Positions 1-8,619 are shown, counted from the first letter of the stretch. The stretch: 64,000 nt of DNA from Aldersonia sp. NBC_00410 (GCF_026342035.1 NZ_JAPENM010000005.1:124001-188000), one strand, 5' to 3'. Numbers and translations: made by a program. The notes: generated from the letters alone by a model not told the origin.

Positions 1-1049
1 CGGACGAGTTGCCGTGGGTGACCGGTTCCATCGGTCTGCTCGGCACCACAGCGAGCTACCGGCTGATGCGCGACTGCGACACGTTGCTGACCGTGGGTTC
101 CAACTTCCCGTATACACAGTTCTTACCGGAGCTCGATCAGGCCCGGGCCGTGCAGATCGACCGGTCCGGCAAGTGGATCGGTATGCGCTATCCGTACGAG
201 ATCAATCTCGTCGGGGACGCGAAAACGACGCTGCAGCAGCTGATTCCGTTGCTGGACCGCAAGGCCGATCGATCCTGGCGCGAGTCGATCGAAAAGCACG
301 TCGCCCGTTGGCATTCGACCGCTCAGCGACAGGCCATGACCAGCGCCGATCCGATCAACCCGATGCGCATATTCCACGAGTTCTCCGAGCGCGCGCCGGC
401 GAATGCCATCGTCACCGCAGATTCCGGCAGCGCCGCGAACTGGTATGCACGGCACATAAAGTTCCGTGCCGAGATGCGGGGTTCGCTGTCGGGGACGCTG
501 GCGACCATGGGTCCCGCAGTGCCCTACGCGATCGGCGCAAAATGGGCATATCCGGACCGGCCCGCGATTGCCTTCGAGGGCGACGGTGCGATGCAGATGA
601 ACGGGCTGGCCGAGATGCTCACGGTTACCCACTACTGGCGGCAGTGGTCGGATCCGCGCCTGATCGTGGCTGTCCTGCACAACAACGACCTCAATCAGGT
701 CACGTGGGAACAGCGCGCGATGGAGGGGTTGCCGAAGTTCGCTGTGTCCCAGACGCTTCCCGAGCTGGACTATGCAGCGTTTGCCCGCGGCATCGGTTTG
801 CAGGGCATCAATGTCGATCATCCGGACGACATCGGGAACGCCTGGGACAAGGCCTTGGCGGCAGACCGGCCGACACTGCTCGACGTGCGCTGCGACCCCA
901 ACGTCCCGCCGATTCCGCCACACGCCACGCTGGAGCAGGCCAAGTCGCTCAGCGCCGCGCTGGTCAAGGGCGACGAGGATGCCTGGGACGTCGTCAAGCA
1001 AGGCGCCAAGCAGAAGCTGCAGCAATATCTTCCAGGGCAGAAGGAGTGA
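1..1049 (+). CDS. Thiamine-diphosphate-requiring enzyme, C-terminal part (5' truncated by window)
   Basis: The reading frame is already open at base 3, so the start lies upstream. About 348 residues remain of a family usually near 550-600. The visible part holds the middle domain and the C-terminal TPP-binding domain. Counting from the first in-window Leu codon (TTG at base 9), GDG is at 191-193 and NN at 225-226, the usual GDG-to-NN TPP/Mg2+ motif of the acetolactate synthase, pyruvate oxidase and benzoylformate decarboxylase superfamily. Conserved PxxxGAKWA and FEGDGAMQMNGLAE segments resemble the PoxB-like thiamine-pyrophosphate-requiring proteins. The substrate cannot be named from this fragment. 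It faces the next gene convergently, so it is not part of the pca operon. Confidence 0.85.
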   Translation, partial: DELPWVTGSIGLLGTTASYRLMRDCDTLLTVGSNFPYTQFLPELDQARAVQIDRSGKWIGMRYPYEINLVGDAKTTLQQLIPLLDRKADRSWRESIEKHVARWHSTAQRQAMTSADPINPMRIFHEFSERAPANAIVTADSGSAANWYARHIKFRAEMRGSLSGTLATMGPAVPYAIGAKWAYPDRPAIAFEGDGAMQMNGLAEMLTVTHYWRQWSDPRLIVAVLHNNDLNQVTWEQRAMEGLPKFAVSQTLPELDYAAFARGIGLQGINVDHPDDIGNAWDKALAADRPTLLDVRCDPNVPPIPPHATLEQAKSLSAALVKGDEDAWDVVKQGAKQKLQQYLPGQKE

Positions 1050-1133
1050 ATCACAGGACCGGGTTGCGGGTCAGCGGACCTGCTCATCGAGCCAATCGAA
1101 CATACGCTGTTCGGTCAGTTTCGCGAGCAAGCG

Positions 1134-1152
1134 GCCGGCAGTGATAGCCGGC
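1134..1152. terminator. Weak hairpin between convergent genes
   Basis: Two copies of self-complementary GCCGGC separated by seven bases can form a short stem-loop in the 141-base gap between the convergent TPP enzyme and SDR. There is no T tract. It is a plausible but weak bidirectional terminator. Confidence 0.25.
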
Positions 1153-1190
1153 GCCGTCGGCTGCGGCGACGAACGTCGGGGCCGTGAGCA

Positions 1191-2111
1191 CTATCGGGCG
1201 TGTTGATGCGCGAGCTGTTCGAGGGTGTCCCACAGTTGTCGTTCCCTTACCGGTTCATAGGACTCATCGGAGGAGCGCTCTGCTCGGCCCCGGTTGATGT
1301 AGGCACCCGTCGTCGCGGGGGTGTCACCCAGTGCGGCCTGTGCCAAGTACTGTCCTGCAACGCTTTTGCTGGTCGCCAATGGCGTGAACGCAACGAGCGG
1401 CAACACCCGTCTCATCGCGAAGTTGGCCATCCGCCCCGCGTCACGGGCGAGATCGGTGCCGGGAACGAAACCAGGGTTGAAACCGGTGATCGTGATGTCT
1501 TCCGGTAGGCGGCGGGCGAACTCATGGATCGAGTAGATTGCGGCGAGCTTGCTGGTCGAGTACGCGGCCCGGCCGGCGGCGACCGTGTCGGGATGGGGGA
1601 ACGCACCAATCCGTGCGATTGTGCCGGGGTCCTGCCAGCGCGGGGCGGGGACCATTCCCAAATTGTGGCTGAAGTCGCCGAAATGGGTGTCGCTGACGGT
1701 GATCACGATCCGTGCCGGAGTCCGGAACGCGCTCTCCAGGTTGCGAATGAGCACGTGGTTGGCGAGCACATTGATCGCGAACGTCGCCTCGAGGCCATCG
1801 GAGGTTGCGGTGGTGTTGTTGGTGAACTGCAATCCCGCGTTGCCCACCAGCGTGCGGAGCGGTGGCAATCGGCCCGATGCGAACTGCTCGAGCAGCCGTG
1901 CTGTTGCGTTCCGGACGCTGCGCATGGACAACAGATCCGTGTTGATCGCTGTCACTTGTCGTCCAGTGCTCGCGAGCCGGCGGGCAAGTGTGCTTCCGCC
2001 GGGCTCGCGGGCGAGCAGCACGAGATGGGCCTCGGGATCATCGGAGATGATTCGGTCGACCGCTACCCGGCCGATCCCACGAGTAGCCCCGGTCATCACG
2101 ATGGTGTGCAC
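1191..2111 (-). CDS. Short-chain dehydrogenase/reductase (SDR)
   Basis: 306 residues. The N-terminal Rossmann motif TGATRGIG is at 7-14, NAG at 91-93, and the catalytic YxxxK at Y184/K188 with Ser at about 140. The long segment between Ser and Tyr (about 44 residues) and the overall length resemble the retinol-dehydrogenase/protochlorophyllide-reductase-like SDR subgroup rather than classical 250-residue SDRs. It is NAD(P)-dependent; the substrate is unknown. It is transcribed divergently from pobA, and the palindrome at 2162-2178 lies in the shared control region, so it may respond to the same aromatic signal. That link is inference from position. Confidence 0.85.
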   Translation of the reverse strand: MHTIVMTGATRGIGRVAVDRIISDDPEAHLVLLAREPGGSTLARRLASTGRQVTAINTDLLSMRSVRNATARLLEQFASGRLPPLRTLVGNAGLQFTNNTTATSDGLEATFAINVLANHVLIRNLESAFRTPARIVITVSDTHFGDFSHNLGMVPAPRWQDPGTIARIGAFPHPDTVAAGRAAYSTSKLAAIYSIHEFARRLPEDITITGFNPGFVPGTDLARDAGRMANFAMRRVLPLVAFTPLATSKSVAGQYLAQAALGDTPATTGAYINRGRAERSSDESYEPVRERQLWDTLEQLAHQHAR

Positions 2112-2161
2112 GGCTTCCCCTCTTCGGTCCGTTCATCGTCGAGCGTACGGTGGACAAGCAA

Positions 2162-2178
2162 CTTTCACTGGGTGAAAG
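2162..2178. promoter_or_regulatory. Palindromic operator, likely IclR-type (copy 1)
   Basis: CTTTCACTGGGTGAAAG is a 17-base inverted repeat with seven matching bases in each arm. It lies between the divergent SDR and pobA starts, about 73 bases before pobA. The core TTTCACTGRGTGRAA recurs in the palindrome before the IclR-family gene at 6468. The shared motif supports control of the pobA-pca operon by that regulator. Confidence 0.65.
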
Positions 2179-2251
2179 CCAAACCTCGATCCTGTGAGCC
2201 AGACCTCCTAGGTTGGCGCTAGCGCGTCACGTCACAGGAGCGGAGTAGTTG

Positions 2252-3436
2252 ATGAGTGTGCACAGCAGCACCCGTACACAGGTGGCGATCGTCGGAGGTG
2301 GGCCCGCGGGTTTGATGCTGTCGCATCTGCTGCACATCGCGGGGATCGAGAGTGTCGTCGTCGACAACCGGACGGTCGAACAGATCGAGACCACGCACCG
2401 GGCGGGCATTCTCGAGCGTGACAGCGTCCGACTACTCGTGGACTCGGGGGCATCGGATCGCGTGTTGACCGACGGCCACGAGCACGGGGGAATCTCTTTG
2501 CGTTTCGGTGGGGTCAGTCATCGGATCGACTTTCAGAAGCTGACGGGAGCGTCGGTGTGGCTCTATCCGCAGACCGAGGTGTTCGTCGACCTGCACCGCG
2601 CGCGTACCCGCGATGGTGGTGACCTCCGGTACGGGATCCTCGACACCGAGGTGACCGGCGTCCTGGACTCCCCGGTCGTCACCTACACCGACGCAGCAGG
2701 TGCCCGGCACGAGATCGCGGCCGATCTCGTGGTCGGCGCCGACGGGTCGCGCAGCGTGTGCCGCGATTTGGTCGAGAATGCGCGGCAGTACTACCGGGAG
2801 TATCCGTTCGCCTGGTTCGGCGTGATGGTGCAGGCCCCACCGAGTGCTCCAGAACTTATCTACACCCGCGCGGCGCAGGGTTTCGCGCTGATCAGTCAGC
2901 GCACGGACACGCTGCAGCGCATGTATTTCCAGTGCGATCCGAACGAGGATCCCGCGCAGTGGTCCGACGATCGCATCTGGGATCAACTGCATTCCCGCTT
3001 GGCCGGGAGCGACGGGTTCCGACTGCAGGACGGTCCGGTACTCGAGCGCACCGTGTTGCCATTCCGCAGCTTTGTCCAATCGCCGATGCGCCACGGGCGA
3101 CTGCTGCTGGCCGGGGATGCGGCACACACGGTGCCACCAACGGGGGCGAAGGGACTCAACCTTGCCCTCGCGGACGTCCGAGTGCTCGCGGAAGTCATCG
3201 AGCGTGCGATCGACAAAGGCGATGGCGACGCGCTGGACAGCTACACCGAGCGCGCGCTGTCTCGGGTGTGGAAGGCGCAGCACTTCTCGTACTGGATGAC
3301 GACCATGCTGCATCGCGTCTCGGGGGCAACCGATTTCGATGAACAGCGACAGCTTGGGGAACTGCAAACCCTGATCTCGTCGAACGCCGGCTCCACCTAT
3401 CTCGCGGAAGGTTACACAGGATGGCCACACCACTGA
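2252..3436 (+). CDS. pobA: 4-hydroxybenzoate 3-monooxygenase
   Basis: A class A flavoprotein hydroxylase that converts 4-hydroxybenzoate to protocatechuate using O2 and NAD(P)H in the cytoplasm. The 394-residue length equals that of characterised PobA proteins. The FAD dinucleotide motif GGGPAG is at 15-20, RAGILE follows in the DNRTVEQIETTHRAG region, and the second FAD motif GDAAHTVPPTGAKGLNLA is near the C-terminus. ATG 2252 is chosen because GGAG at 2242-2245 is correctly spaced; an in-frame TTG one codon upstream is less likely. It is the first gene of the operon and overlaps pcaH, so the product protocatechuate passes directly to the next enzyme. Confidence 0.95.
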   Translation: MSVHSSTRTQVAIVGGGPAGLMLSHLLHIAGIESVVVDNRTVEQIETTHRAGILERDSVRLLVDSGASDRVLTDGHEHGGISLRFGGVSHRIDFQKLTGASVWLYPQTEVFVDLHRARTRDGGDLRYGILDTEVTGVLDSPVVTYTDAAGARHEIAADLVVGADGSRSVCRDLVENARQYYREYPFAWFGVMVQAPPSAPELIYTRAAQGFALISQRTDTLQRMYFQCDPNEDPAQWSDDRIWDQLHSRLAGSDGFRLQDGPVLERTVLPFRSFVQSPMRHGRLLLAGDAAHTVPPTGAKGLNLALADVRVLAEVIERAIDKGDGDALDSYTERALSRVWKAQHFSYWMTTMLHRVSGATDFDEQRQLGELQTLISSNAGSTYLAEGYTGWPHH

Positions 3437-4260
3437 TGGCGAACAACGAGGCCGAGTCGACCGTCGTCGGCACGGGTAGTGCCGTCTCCTCGGATGCGGC
3501 GCAGGGATCGCAACAGCGGATCAGCGAGGAGATCGCCCACATCGGCTCGGACTACGCCGCGGCACAGGCGGCGGGTGCGATCCCGGAGACCGCGCCACGC
3601 CTGGATTTCGCACCCTACCGGTCGAGTCTGCTTCGCCACCCGACCAAGAACTTTCAGCACGCCGACCCGGAGGGAGTCGAACTGTGGTCACCGGCGTTCG
3701 GTCATCGTGACGTCGACCCGCTCGAGGCCGATCTGACCATCCAGCACGCCGGTGATCCCATCGGTGAACGACTCGTGGTCACCGGTCGGATTCTCGACGG
3801 CGCGGGCCGTCCGGTCCGCAATCAACTGGTCGAGGTGTGGCAGGCCAACGCGTCCGGCCGCTACATCCACAAGCGCGATCAGCATCCTGCACCGATCGAT
3901 CCGAACTTCACCGGCGTCGGCCGTTGCCTCACCGATGGGGACGGGTGGTACAAGTTCACCACCATCAAGCCCGGCCCCTACCCGTGGAAGAACCACCACA
4001 ACGCCTGGCGACCGGCGCACATCCATTTTTCGGTATTCGGTACGGCCTTCACGCAGCGGCTCGTCACCCAGATGTACTTTCCCGGCGATCCGCTGTTCCC
4101 GTTGGACCCGATCTACCAGGCAATCGTCGACAAGCAGGCGCGCGACCGGCTCGTTGCCAACTACGACCACGATCTGACCCAGCACGAATGGTGCACGGGC
4201 TACCGTTGGGACATTGTGCTCACCGGCGCCGGCCAGACCCCGATGGAGGAGCAGCGATGA
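3421..4260 (+). CDS. pcaH: Protocatechuate 3,4-dioxygenase beta subunit
   Basis: The catalytic, non-heme Fe(III) subunit of the intradiol dioxygenase that cleaves protocatechuate to 3-carboxy-cis,cis-muconate. Iron ligands by family pattern are Y148 (GRYIH), Y187 (GPYPW), H200 and H202 (HIH). The 279-residue form has an N-terminal extension rich in Ser, Ala and acidic residues before the conserved IGSDY segment. Start 3421 has a GGAAGG ribosome-binding sequence nine bases upstream. A second ATG at 3436 overlaps the pobA stop (TGATG) and is an alternative. It overlaps pcaG by four bases, as expected for co-translated subunits. Confidence 0.95.
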   Translation: MATPLMANNEAESTVVGTGSAVSSDAAQGSQQRISEEIAHIGSDYAAAQAAGAIPETAPRLDFAPYRSSLLRHPTKNFQHADPEGVELWSPAFGHRDVDPLEADLTIQHAGDPIGERLVVTGRILDGAGRPVRNQLVEVWQANASGRYIHKRDQHPAPIDPNFTGVGRCLTDGDGWYKFTTIKPGPYPWKNHHNAWRPAHIHFSVFGTAFTQRLVTQMYFPGDPLFPLDPIYQAIVDKQARDRLVANYDHDLTQHEWCTGYRWDIVLTGAGQTPMEEQR

Positions 4261-4811
4261 ATCTCGCACCCACCCCGGGCCAGACCGTCGGCCCGTTCTT
4301 TCACTACGCGCTCCCGTTCGACGGCGGGGCCGAGTTGGTCCCGCCGGGACATCCGGATCGGATTCGGCTGCACGGCACCGTATTCGACGGAGCCGGACAA
4401 CCGATACCCGACGCGCTGATCGAGATTTGGCAGGCGGATACGAACGGCAACATCAGCCGTGCACCGGGGTCGCTGCGGCGAGATGGCTTCACCTTCACCG
4501 GCTGGGGCCGGGTGCAGACCGACCGCACCGGGCATTACACCTTCGCCACGGTCGTGCCCGGCCCGGTCACACCCGGCTCGGCACCGTTCTTCTCGGTCTG
4601 CGTTTTCGCCAGAGGGCTACTCGACCGGCTCTTCACCCGCGCCTATCTCCCGAGTGACGCTGCCGCGCTGGCCGGCGACAAGCTGTTGGCTTCCGTTCCC
4701 GGCGAACGCCGATCGACGCTTGTCGCCACAGCGGAGGACGACGGCTACCGATTCGACATCCGTCTGCAGGGCGATGACGAAACCGTCTTCCTCGACCACC
4801 GCGAACGGTGA
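4257..4811 (+). CDS. pcaG: Protocatechuate 3,4-dioxygenase alpha subunit
   Basis: The non-iron-binding partner of PcaH. 184 residues starting MNLAPTPGQTVGPFFHYALP, the characteristic N-terminus of alpha subunits. The ATG overlaps the pcaH stop in an ATGA, so coupled translation at equal stoichiometry is likely. The intradiol dioxygenase fold is recognisable (IEIWQAD, GWGRVQTD, SVCVFARGLLDRLFTRAYLP), while the Tyr/His iron ligands of the beta subunit are absent, as is normal. The same frame stays open upstream inside pcaH, but the overlap start and homology fix the true beginning. Confidence 0.94.
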   Translation: MNLAPTPGQTVGPFFHYALPFDGGAELVPPGHPDRIRLHGTVFDGAGQPIPDALIEIWQADTNGNISRAPGSLRRDGFTFTGWGRVQTDRTGHYTFATVVPGPVTPGSAPFFSVCVFARGLLDRLFTRAYLPSDAAALAGDKLLASVPGERRSTLVATAEDDGYRFDIRLQGDDETVFLDHRER

Positions 4812-6037
4812 CGGACCTGCTGTGGCCGGGTGACCATCGCGCCGGTCGAATCTTCTCCGACGGCGCTTTCCTCGATGCCATGATCGCCGTCGAGGCCGCA
4901 TGGTCCTCGGGGTTGATCGAGGTCGGCGTCGCACCGGCGAGCGCTCGGGTGAGTGCCGAACACCTGCGGGGGCTGGCCGGGAAAGTACCGGTCGAACAGC
5001 TCTCGGTCGCCGCCGAGTCGGGCGGCAACCCGGTGATCCCGCTTGTGCGGACGCTACGCGACGGCCTGGGCGACAGTGCCGCGGCGAACTGGCTGCACCG
5101 CGGCCTCACCAGCCAAGATGTCATCGACACCGCGCTGATGCTGTGCGCTGCCGAGGCATTCGCGCAGATCCAGGCCGACCTCGCCGAACAGATCTCCGTA
5201 CTTGCGCACCTCACGGTGCAGCATCGGGCAACGCCCATGGTGGCGCGCACCCTCACCCAGTACGCGGTCCCGATGACCTTCGGGCTCAAGGTCACCGGGT
5301 GGCTGCGAGGCATCCTCGACGCTCACGAGCAGCTCGAGCGACTCGAGTTTCCGGCACAGATCGGAGGTGCCGCAGGCACATTGGCGGCCGTGGCCGAACT
5401 CGCCGGGTCACTCGACGACCCGGCCACGATTGCCGTCCAGGCTGGGTGTGCGACAGCACGTGAGCTGGGCCTGTCGTCGGCGAATCCGTGGCACACGGTT
5501 CGGACCTCGATCACCCGATGCGGTGATGCCGCGCTGGGTTGCACCGACGCCTGGGGTCATCTCGCAAACGACGTATTGACGCTGTCTCGGCCGGAGATCG
5601 GTGAGCTTTCCGAGGGCGCCGGCGGCGGCTCCTCGACCATGCCGCACAAGGCGAATCCGGTCCTTTCCGTGTTGATCCGGCGCGCCGCTCTGGCGGCACC
5701 GTCGCTCGGGGCGTCGTTGCACGTTTCCGCAGCGGATGCGCTGGAGGAGCGCTCCTCGGGCGCATGGCATGTCGAATGGGAGACGTTGCGCACGCTGGTG
5801 CGGCGCACCGTCGTTGCGGGCAGTCAGGCCAGCGCACTCGTCACCGGACTCCAGGTCCACGGCGACCGGATGCGCGCCAACATCGACGCTGCCGGCGACG
5901 CGGTGCGTTCCGAGCAACGAACGATGGCCGCCATTGCCGGCAATGCACCCGCCGCGGAATACCTCGGTGCCACAGACGAATTCATTGAGGCCGAGCTCTC
6001 CCGCGCTGCGGCCGTGAGCAGAGGAGCGGATCGATGA
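4808..6037 (+). CDS. pcaB: 3-carboxy-cis,cis-muconate cycloisomerase
   Basis: Converts 3-carboxy-cis,cis-muconate to 4-carboxymuconolactone. It belongs to the fumarase/aspartase superfamily: HRGLTSQD at 97-104 and the signature GGGSSTMPHKANP at 272-284 are both visible. 409 residues with GTG start in a GTGA overlap with pcaG. Bacterial PcaB proteins are usually about 400-450 residues, so the length is typical. It is the third step of the pathway encoded in order along this operon. Confidence 0.93.
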   Translation: MTDLLWPGDHRAGRIFSDGAFLDAMIAVEAAWSSGLIEVGVAPASARVSAEHLRGLAGKVPVEQLSVAAESGGNPVIPLVRTLRDGLGDSAAANWLHRGLTSQDVIDTALMLCAAEAFAQIQADLAEQISVLAHLTVQHRATPMVARTLTQYAVPMTFGLKVTGWLRGILDAHEQLERLEFPAQIGGAAGTLAAVAELAGSLDDPATIAVQAGCATARELGLSSANPWHTVRTSITRCGDAALGCTDAWGHLANDVLTLSRPEIGELSEGAGGGSSTMPHKANPVLSVLIRRAALAAPSLGASLHVSAADALEERSSGAWHVEWETLRTLVRRTVVAGSQASALVTGLQVHGDRMRANIDAAGDAVRSEQRTMAAIAGNAPAAEYLGATDEFIEAELSRAAAVSRGADR

Positions 6038-6411
6038 CCCGATACGACGAGGGCATGGCGGTGCGCCGTGAAGTGCTCGGCGACAAGCATGTCGACGCTG
6101 CCACCGCGGCGATCACCGATCTCACCCGCGACTTCCAGCAGCTCATCACCGAATTCGCGTGGGGGAGCGTCTGGACGCGGCCGGGACTCGACCGTCGCAG
6201 CCGTTCGATGATCACCCTCACCGCACTCATCGCCCGCGGTCACCACGAGGAGTTGGCAATGCATGTCCGTGCCGCGTTGCGGAACGGGTTGACCCGCGAC
6301 GAGATCAAGGAGGTACTGCTGCAGTCGGCGATCTACTGCGGCGTCCCCGACGCGAATACCGCATTCCGGATCGCCTCCGGAGTCTTGGCCGAAACCGACT
6401 CCACCGACTGA
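6034..6411 (+). CDS. pcaC: 4-carboxymuconolactone decarboxylase
   Basis: Decarboxylates 4-carboxymuconolactone to 3-oxoadipate enol-lactone. 125 residues, an all-alpha CMD-family protein with WTRPGLDRRSRS and the ELAMHVRAAL helix bearing the conserved His. ATGA overlap with pcaB. It is a stand-alone PcaC: many actinobacteria carry PcaC fused to the enol-lactone hydrolase PcaD (PcaL), but here the frame stops right after the decarboxylase and no pcaD follows. The operon ends here, 56 bases before the regulator. A second CMD protein of similar length is at 44547. Confidence 0.92.
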   Translation: MTRYDEGMAVRREVLGDKHVDAATAAITDLTRDFQQLITEFAWGSVWTRPGLDRRSRSMITLTALIARGHHEELAMHVRAALRNGLTRDEIKEVLLQSAIYCGVPDANTAFRIASGVLAETDSTD

Positions 6412-6424
6412 CTCTCCCCGTACG

Positions 6425-6449
6425 CTCGATTTCACTGAGTGGAATCGAG
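6425..6449. promoter_or_regulatory. Palindromic operator, likely IclR-type (copy 2)
   Basis: A 25-base imperfect palindrome with arms CTCGATT/AATCGAG and core ATTTCACTGAGTGGAAT. It sits 18 bases before the IclR-family start codon, a position suited to autorepression. It shares the TTTCACTGRGTGRAA core with the site at 2162. Confidence 0.65.
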
Positions 6450-6467
6450 TTACCGAGGGTGAGGTGA

Positions 6468-7214
6468 ATGGCGGGGAACGCCGGTCGGGCCGGCCAGTCG
6501 GTCGCTTCCCGAACACTCGCGGTGCTCGGCGCTTTCGACGCTGCCCACCGGGCACTGACGCTCACCGAGATCGCGCAGCGCGCCGACCTTCCGGTGCCGA
6601 CCGCGCATCGGTTGGTCCGGGAACTCGTCGCCTGGGGTGCCCTGGTCCGTCGACCCGACAACGCTTTCGTCATCGGCAGACGGCTATGGGACCTCGGCCT
6701 ACTCGCGCCGATCCAGTCCGGCCTGCGCGAAGTGGCCGCGCCGTTCATGCAGGATCTGTACGCCGCCACCCTCGCGACGGTTCACCTGGCGGTCCGCGAA
6801 GGAACGCAGGTTCTCTACCTCGATCGACTGTCCGGCCGCACGTCGGTTCCGGTGGTCAGCAGGGTCGGAAGCCGGCTTCCGCTGCACTCGACCGGAGTGG
6901 GCAAGGTGTTGCTCGCGCATGCCCCCGACGACATCCGCCACGCGGTTCTGTCGGATCTACATCCGGTTACCCGGCACACCATCGTGGCTCCTGGTGTCCT
7001 GGACCGGCAGCTTCGCCAGATCCGGCAGCAGGGCTATGCGACGACCGTCGAAGAAATGACCCTGGGCGCATGCTCGGTCGCCGTACCGGTCCGCGTGGAC
7101 GACTACGTGGTCGCCGCGCTGGGCATCGTCGTCCCCGCGCTGGGACGAAACAAGGCTTCACTGGTCGCCGCGGCACAGGTGGCCGCGGCGAGTATCGGTC
7201 GTACGGCGAGATAA
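6468..7214 (+). CDS. IclR-family transcriptional regulator of the pob/pca operon
   Basis: 248 residues. The N-terminal winged helix-turn-helix (about 15-75) includes LTEIAQRADLPVPTAHRLVRELV, followed by the IclR effector-binding domain with SRVGSRLPLHSTGVGKVLLA. IclR proteins such as PcaR, PobR and PcaU control protocatechuate and 4-hydroxybenzoate genes in several bacteria. Position directly after pcaC, and the operator shared with the pobA promoter, support that role here. Whether it activates or represses, and which pathway compound it senses, cannot be read from sequence. Confidence 0.88.
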   Translation: MAGNAGRAGQSVASRTLAVLGAFDAAHRALTLTEIAQRADLPVPTAHRLVRELVAWGALVRRPDNAFVIGRRLWDLGLLAPIQSGLREVAAPFMQDLYAATLATVHLAVREGTQVLYLDRLSGRTSVPVVSRVGSRLPLHSTGVGKVLLAHAPDDIRHAVLSDLHPVTRHTIVAPGVLDRQLRQIRQQGYATTVEEMTLGACSVAVPVRVDDYVVAALGIVVPALGRNKASLVAAAQVAAASIGRTAR

Positions 7215-7235
7215 CCGAAGGTCCACCGCGGCGGG

Positions 7236-8288
7236 CTATCGCTTGATCAGCGGGCTGCGCACGACGTTGTTACCGTTCGCACGGTCGGCCGAGTCGAAAA
7301 AATCCTCCCGATAGATGTTGCGAGGGAACAGCCTTGCATTCATCAACGCCTTCATGGTGTCAGCGACCATGCTTGGGCTGCCACAGATGTAGGCGACGTT
7401 TCCGGCGGCCTTCGGATAGTCCTGCGCGAGCAATGTCGGCACCCGGCCGGTGCGACCCTGCCACTCTTCGCGGGAGACTGCCGGGCGGTAGCTGAACCAG
7501 TCGTGCTCGGCGTCGAGTTCCGCGAACCACTCGCGGTCGTAGAGTTCCTCGACGGTCGCGACGCCGTGATAGAGCACCACCTCGTGCTCGGCGCCGGTCT
7601 CGGCGATGTGGCGGATCATCGACTTCATCGGGGCCAGGCCCGTGCCGCCGGCGAGCAGCAGCATCGGCTCCTCGCGCAGCGGGCGGAACGAGAACCGGCC
7701 GTAGGGCCCGGAGAACGCGACCCGGTCGCCCCCGGCGAGGTTCTTGAATACCCAGCCCGCGGTGCACAACCCGCCTTCGGACAACTTGATGTGCAACTCG
7801 ATTCGGCTCGAATCCTGCGGAGTGCTGGCAATCGAATACGGCCGCTCGTCGCCGGACGGAGTGCGCAGCAGCACGTACTGGCCCGGGTTGAACGCCACCG
7901 GTTCGTCGACCGCGATGATCACCCGGCGCACGGTCGGCGTGACGTCGGAGACGGATTCGATCATGCCGCTGTAATCGCGCACCGGGTGCACGTCGACGCC
8001 CTCCTCTGCGTCGACATCGCCCTCGATGGTGACGTCGCTGCGCGGCTTGGCCACGCAAATCAGCGCCGCGCCCTCCGCGCGTTCGCTCTCCAGCAGGGCG
8101 TAGGGCGACGCGTCGCCGAAATCGACTTCGCCGTCGAGTATCTCGGCCTTGCAGGTACCGCAGGTGCCGTGTGTGCAGGCGTGTGGCAGCCAGATACCCT
8201 CGCGCAGACACGCATCGAGCACGGCTTGGTCGTCGCGGCACTGGATGTCCACGCCGATCGGCTCGATCGAGACCGTGTAACTCGTCAT
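7236..8288 (-). CDS. Multicomponent phenol hydroxylase, reductase component (P5, DmpP-like)
   Basis: Transfers electrons from NAD(P)H through FAD and a plant-type 2Fe-2S centre to the hydroxylase. 350 residues. Cluster ligands are C38, C43, C46 and C78 (CX4CX2CX31C). The flavin motif RPYS is at 149-152 and the nucleotide-binding GGTGLAP at 214-220. The order ferredoxin, FAD, NAD is that of phenol hydroxylase and soluble methane monooxygenase reductases. AGGAG overlaps the end of the P4 gene and is well spaced from the ATG. It is the last gene of the P0-P1-P2-P3-P4-P5-ordered operon. Confidence 0.92.
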   Translation of the reverse strand: MTSYTVSIEPIGVDIQCRDDQAVLDACLREGIWLPHACTHGTCGTCKAEILDGEVDFGDASPYALLESERAEGAALICVAKPRSDVTIEGDVDAEEGVDVHPVRDYSGMIESVSDVTPTVRRVIIAVDEPVAFNPGQYVLLRTPSGDERPYSIASTPQDSSRIELHIKLSEGGLCTAGWVFKNLAGGDRVAFSGPYGRFSFRPLREEPMLLLAGGTGLAPMKSMIRHIAETGAEHEVVLYHGVATVEELYDREWFAELDAEHDWFSYRPAVSREEWQGRTGRVPTLLAQDYPKAAGNVAYICGSPSMVADTMKALMNARLFPRNIYREDFFDSADRANGNNVVRSPLIKR

Positions 8289-8297
8289 AGCCGGCTC

Positions 8298-8618
8298 CTA
8301 GGTCGTGAACGAGATCAGGGCCTTGTGCCCGATACCCAGCTCGGTCAGCGTGGCGTTCGGGTCGGCGTTCAACGGTTCGTCGAACAGTTGCCAGTCGCGT
8401 ACCTGCGTTGCGTCGTAGTCCGGGTCGGAGCCGGCCCAGGCGTCGACCATGGCGGCGCGGAAATCGCCGAACGTCATCGCCTTCGGGGCCCGGAAGCAGC
8501 CGGCCGCCGAGAACAGCAGGTTGCCCCGCCAGTGCACGTAGACCAGTTCGTCGTCACCGAAGAGCTCGGCACGGTCCGCCGAGGGAAAGTTGTAGTCGTA
8601 GAGCGCCTTGACGGCCAT
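8298..8618 (-). CDS. Phenol hydroxylase subunit P4 (DmpO-like)
   Basis: 106 residues starting MAVKALYDYNFPSADRAELFGDD, matching the small gamma-type subunit of the phenol hydroxylase oxygenase. Conserved features are YVHWRGNLLFSA and the C-terminal ELGIGHKALISF. The same frame is open further upstream inside the P3 gene, but homology and the start just past the P3 stop fix the ATG at 8618. It assembles with P1 and P3 into the hexameric hydroxylase. Confidence 0.9.
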   Translation of the reverse strand: MAVKALYDYNFPSADRAELFGDDELVYVHWRGNLLFSAAGCFRAPKAMTFGDFRAAMVDAWAGSDPDYDATQVRDWQLFDEPLNADPNATLTELGIGHKALISFTT

Positions 8619-8619
8619 C

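Noticed and set aside
14-1144. A 376-codon plus-strand frame overlapping the TPP enzyme
   Set aside because: Its composition is that of a frame-shifted shadow (Arg/Ala/Gly-rich) and it has no family motif, while the other frame has clear TPP motifs.
6034-6411. Broken PcaL fusion (PcaC with a lost PcaD domain)
   Set aside because: The following 56 bases hold the regulator's operator and start, and no PcaD remnant is visible in any frame.
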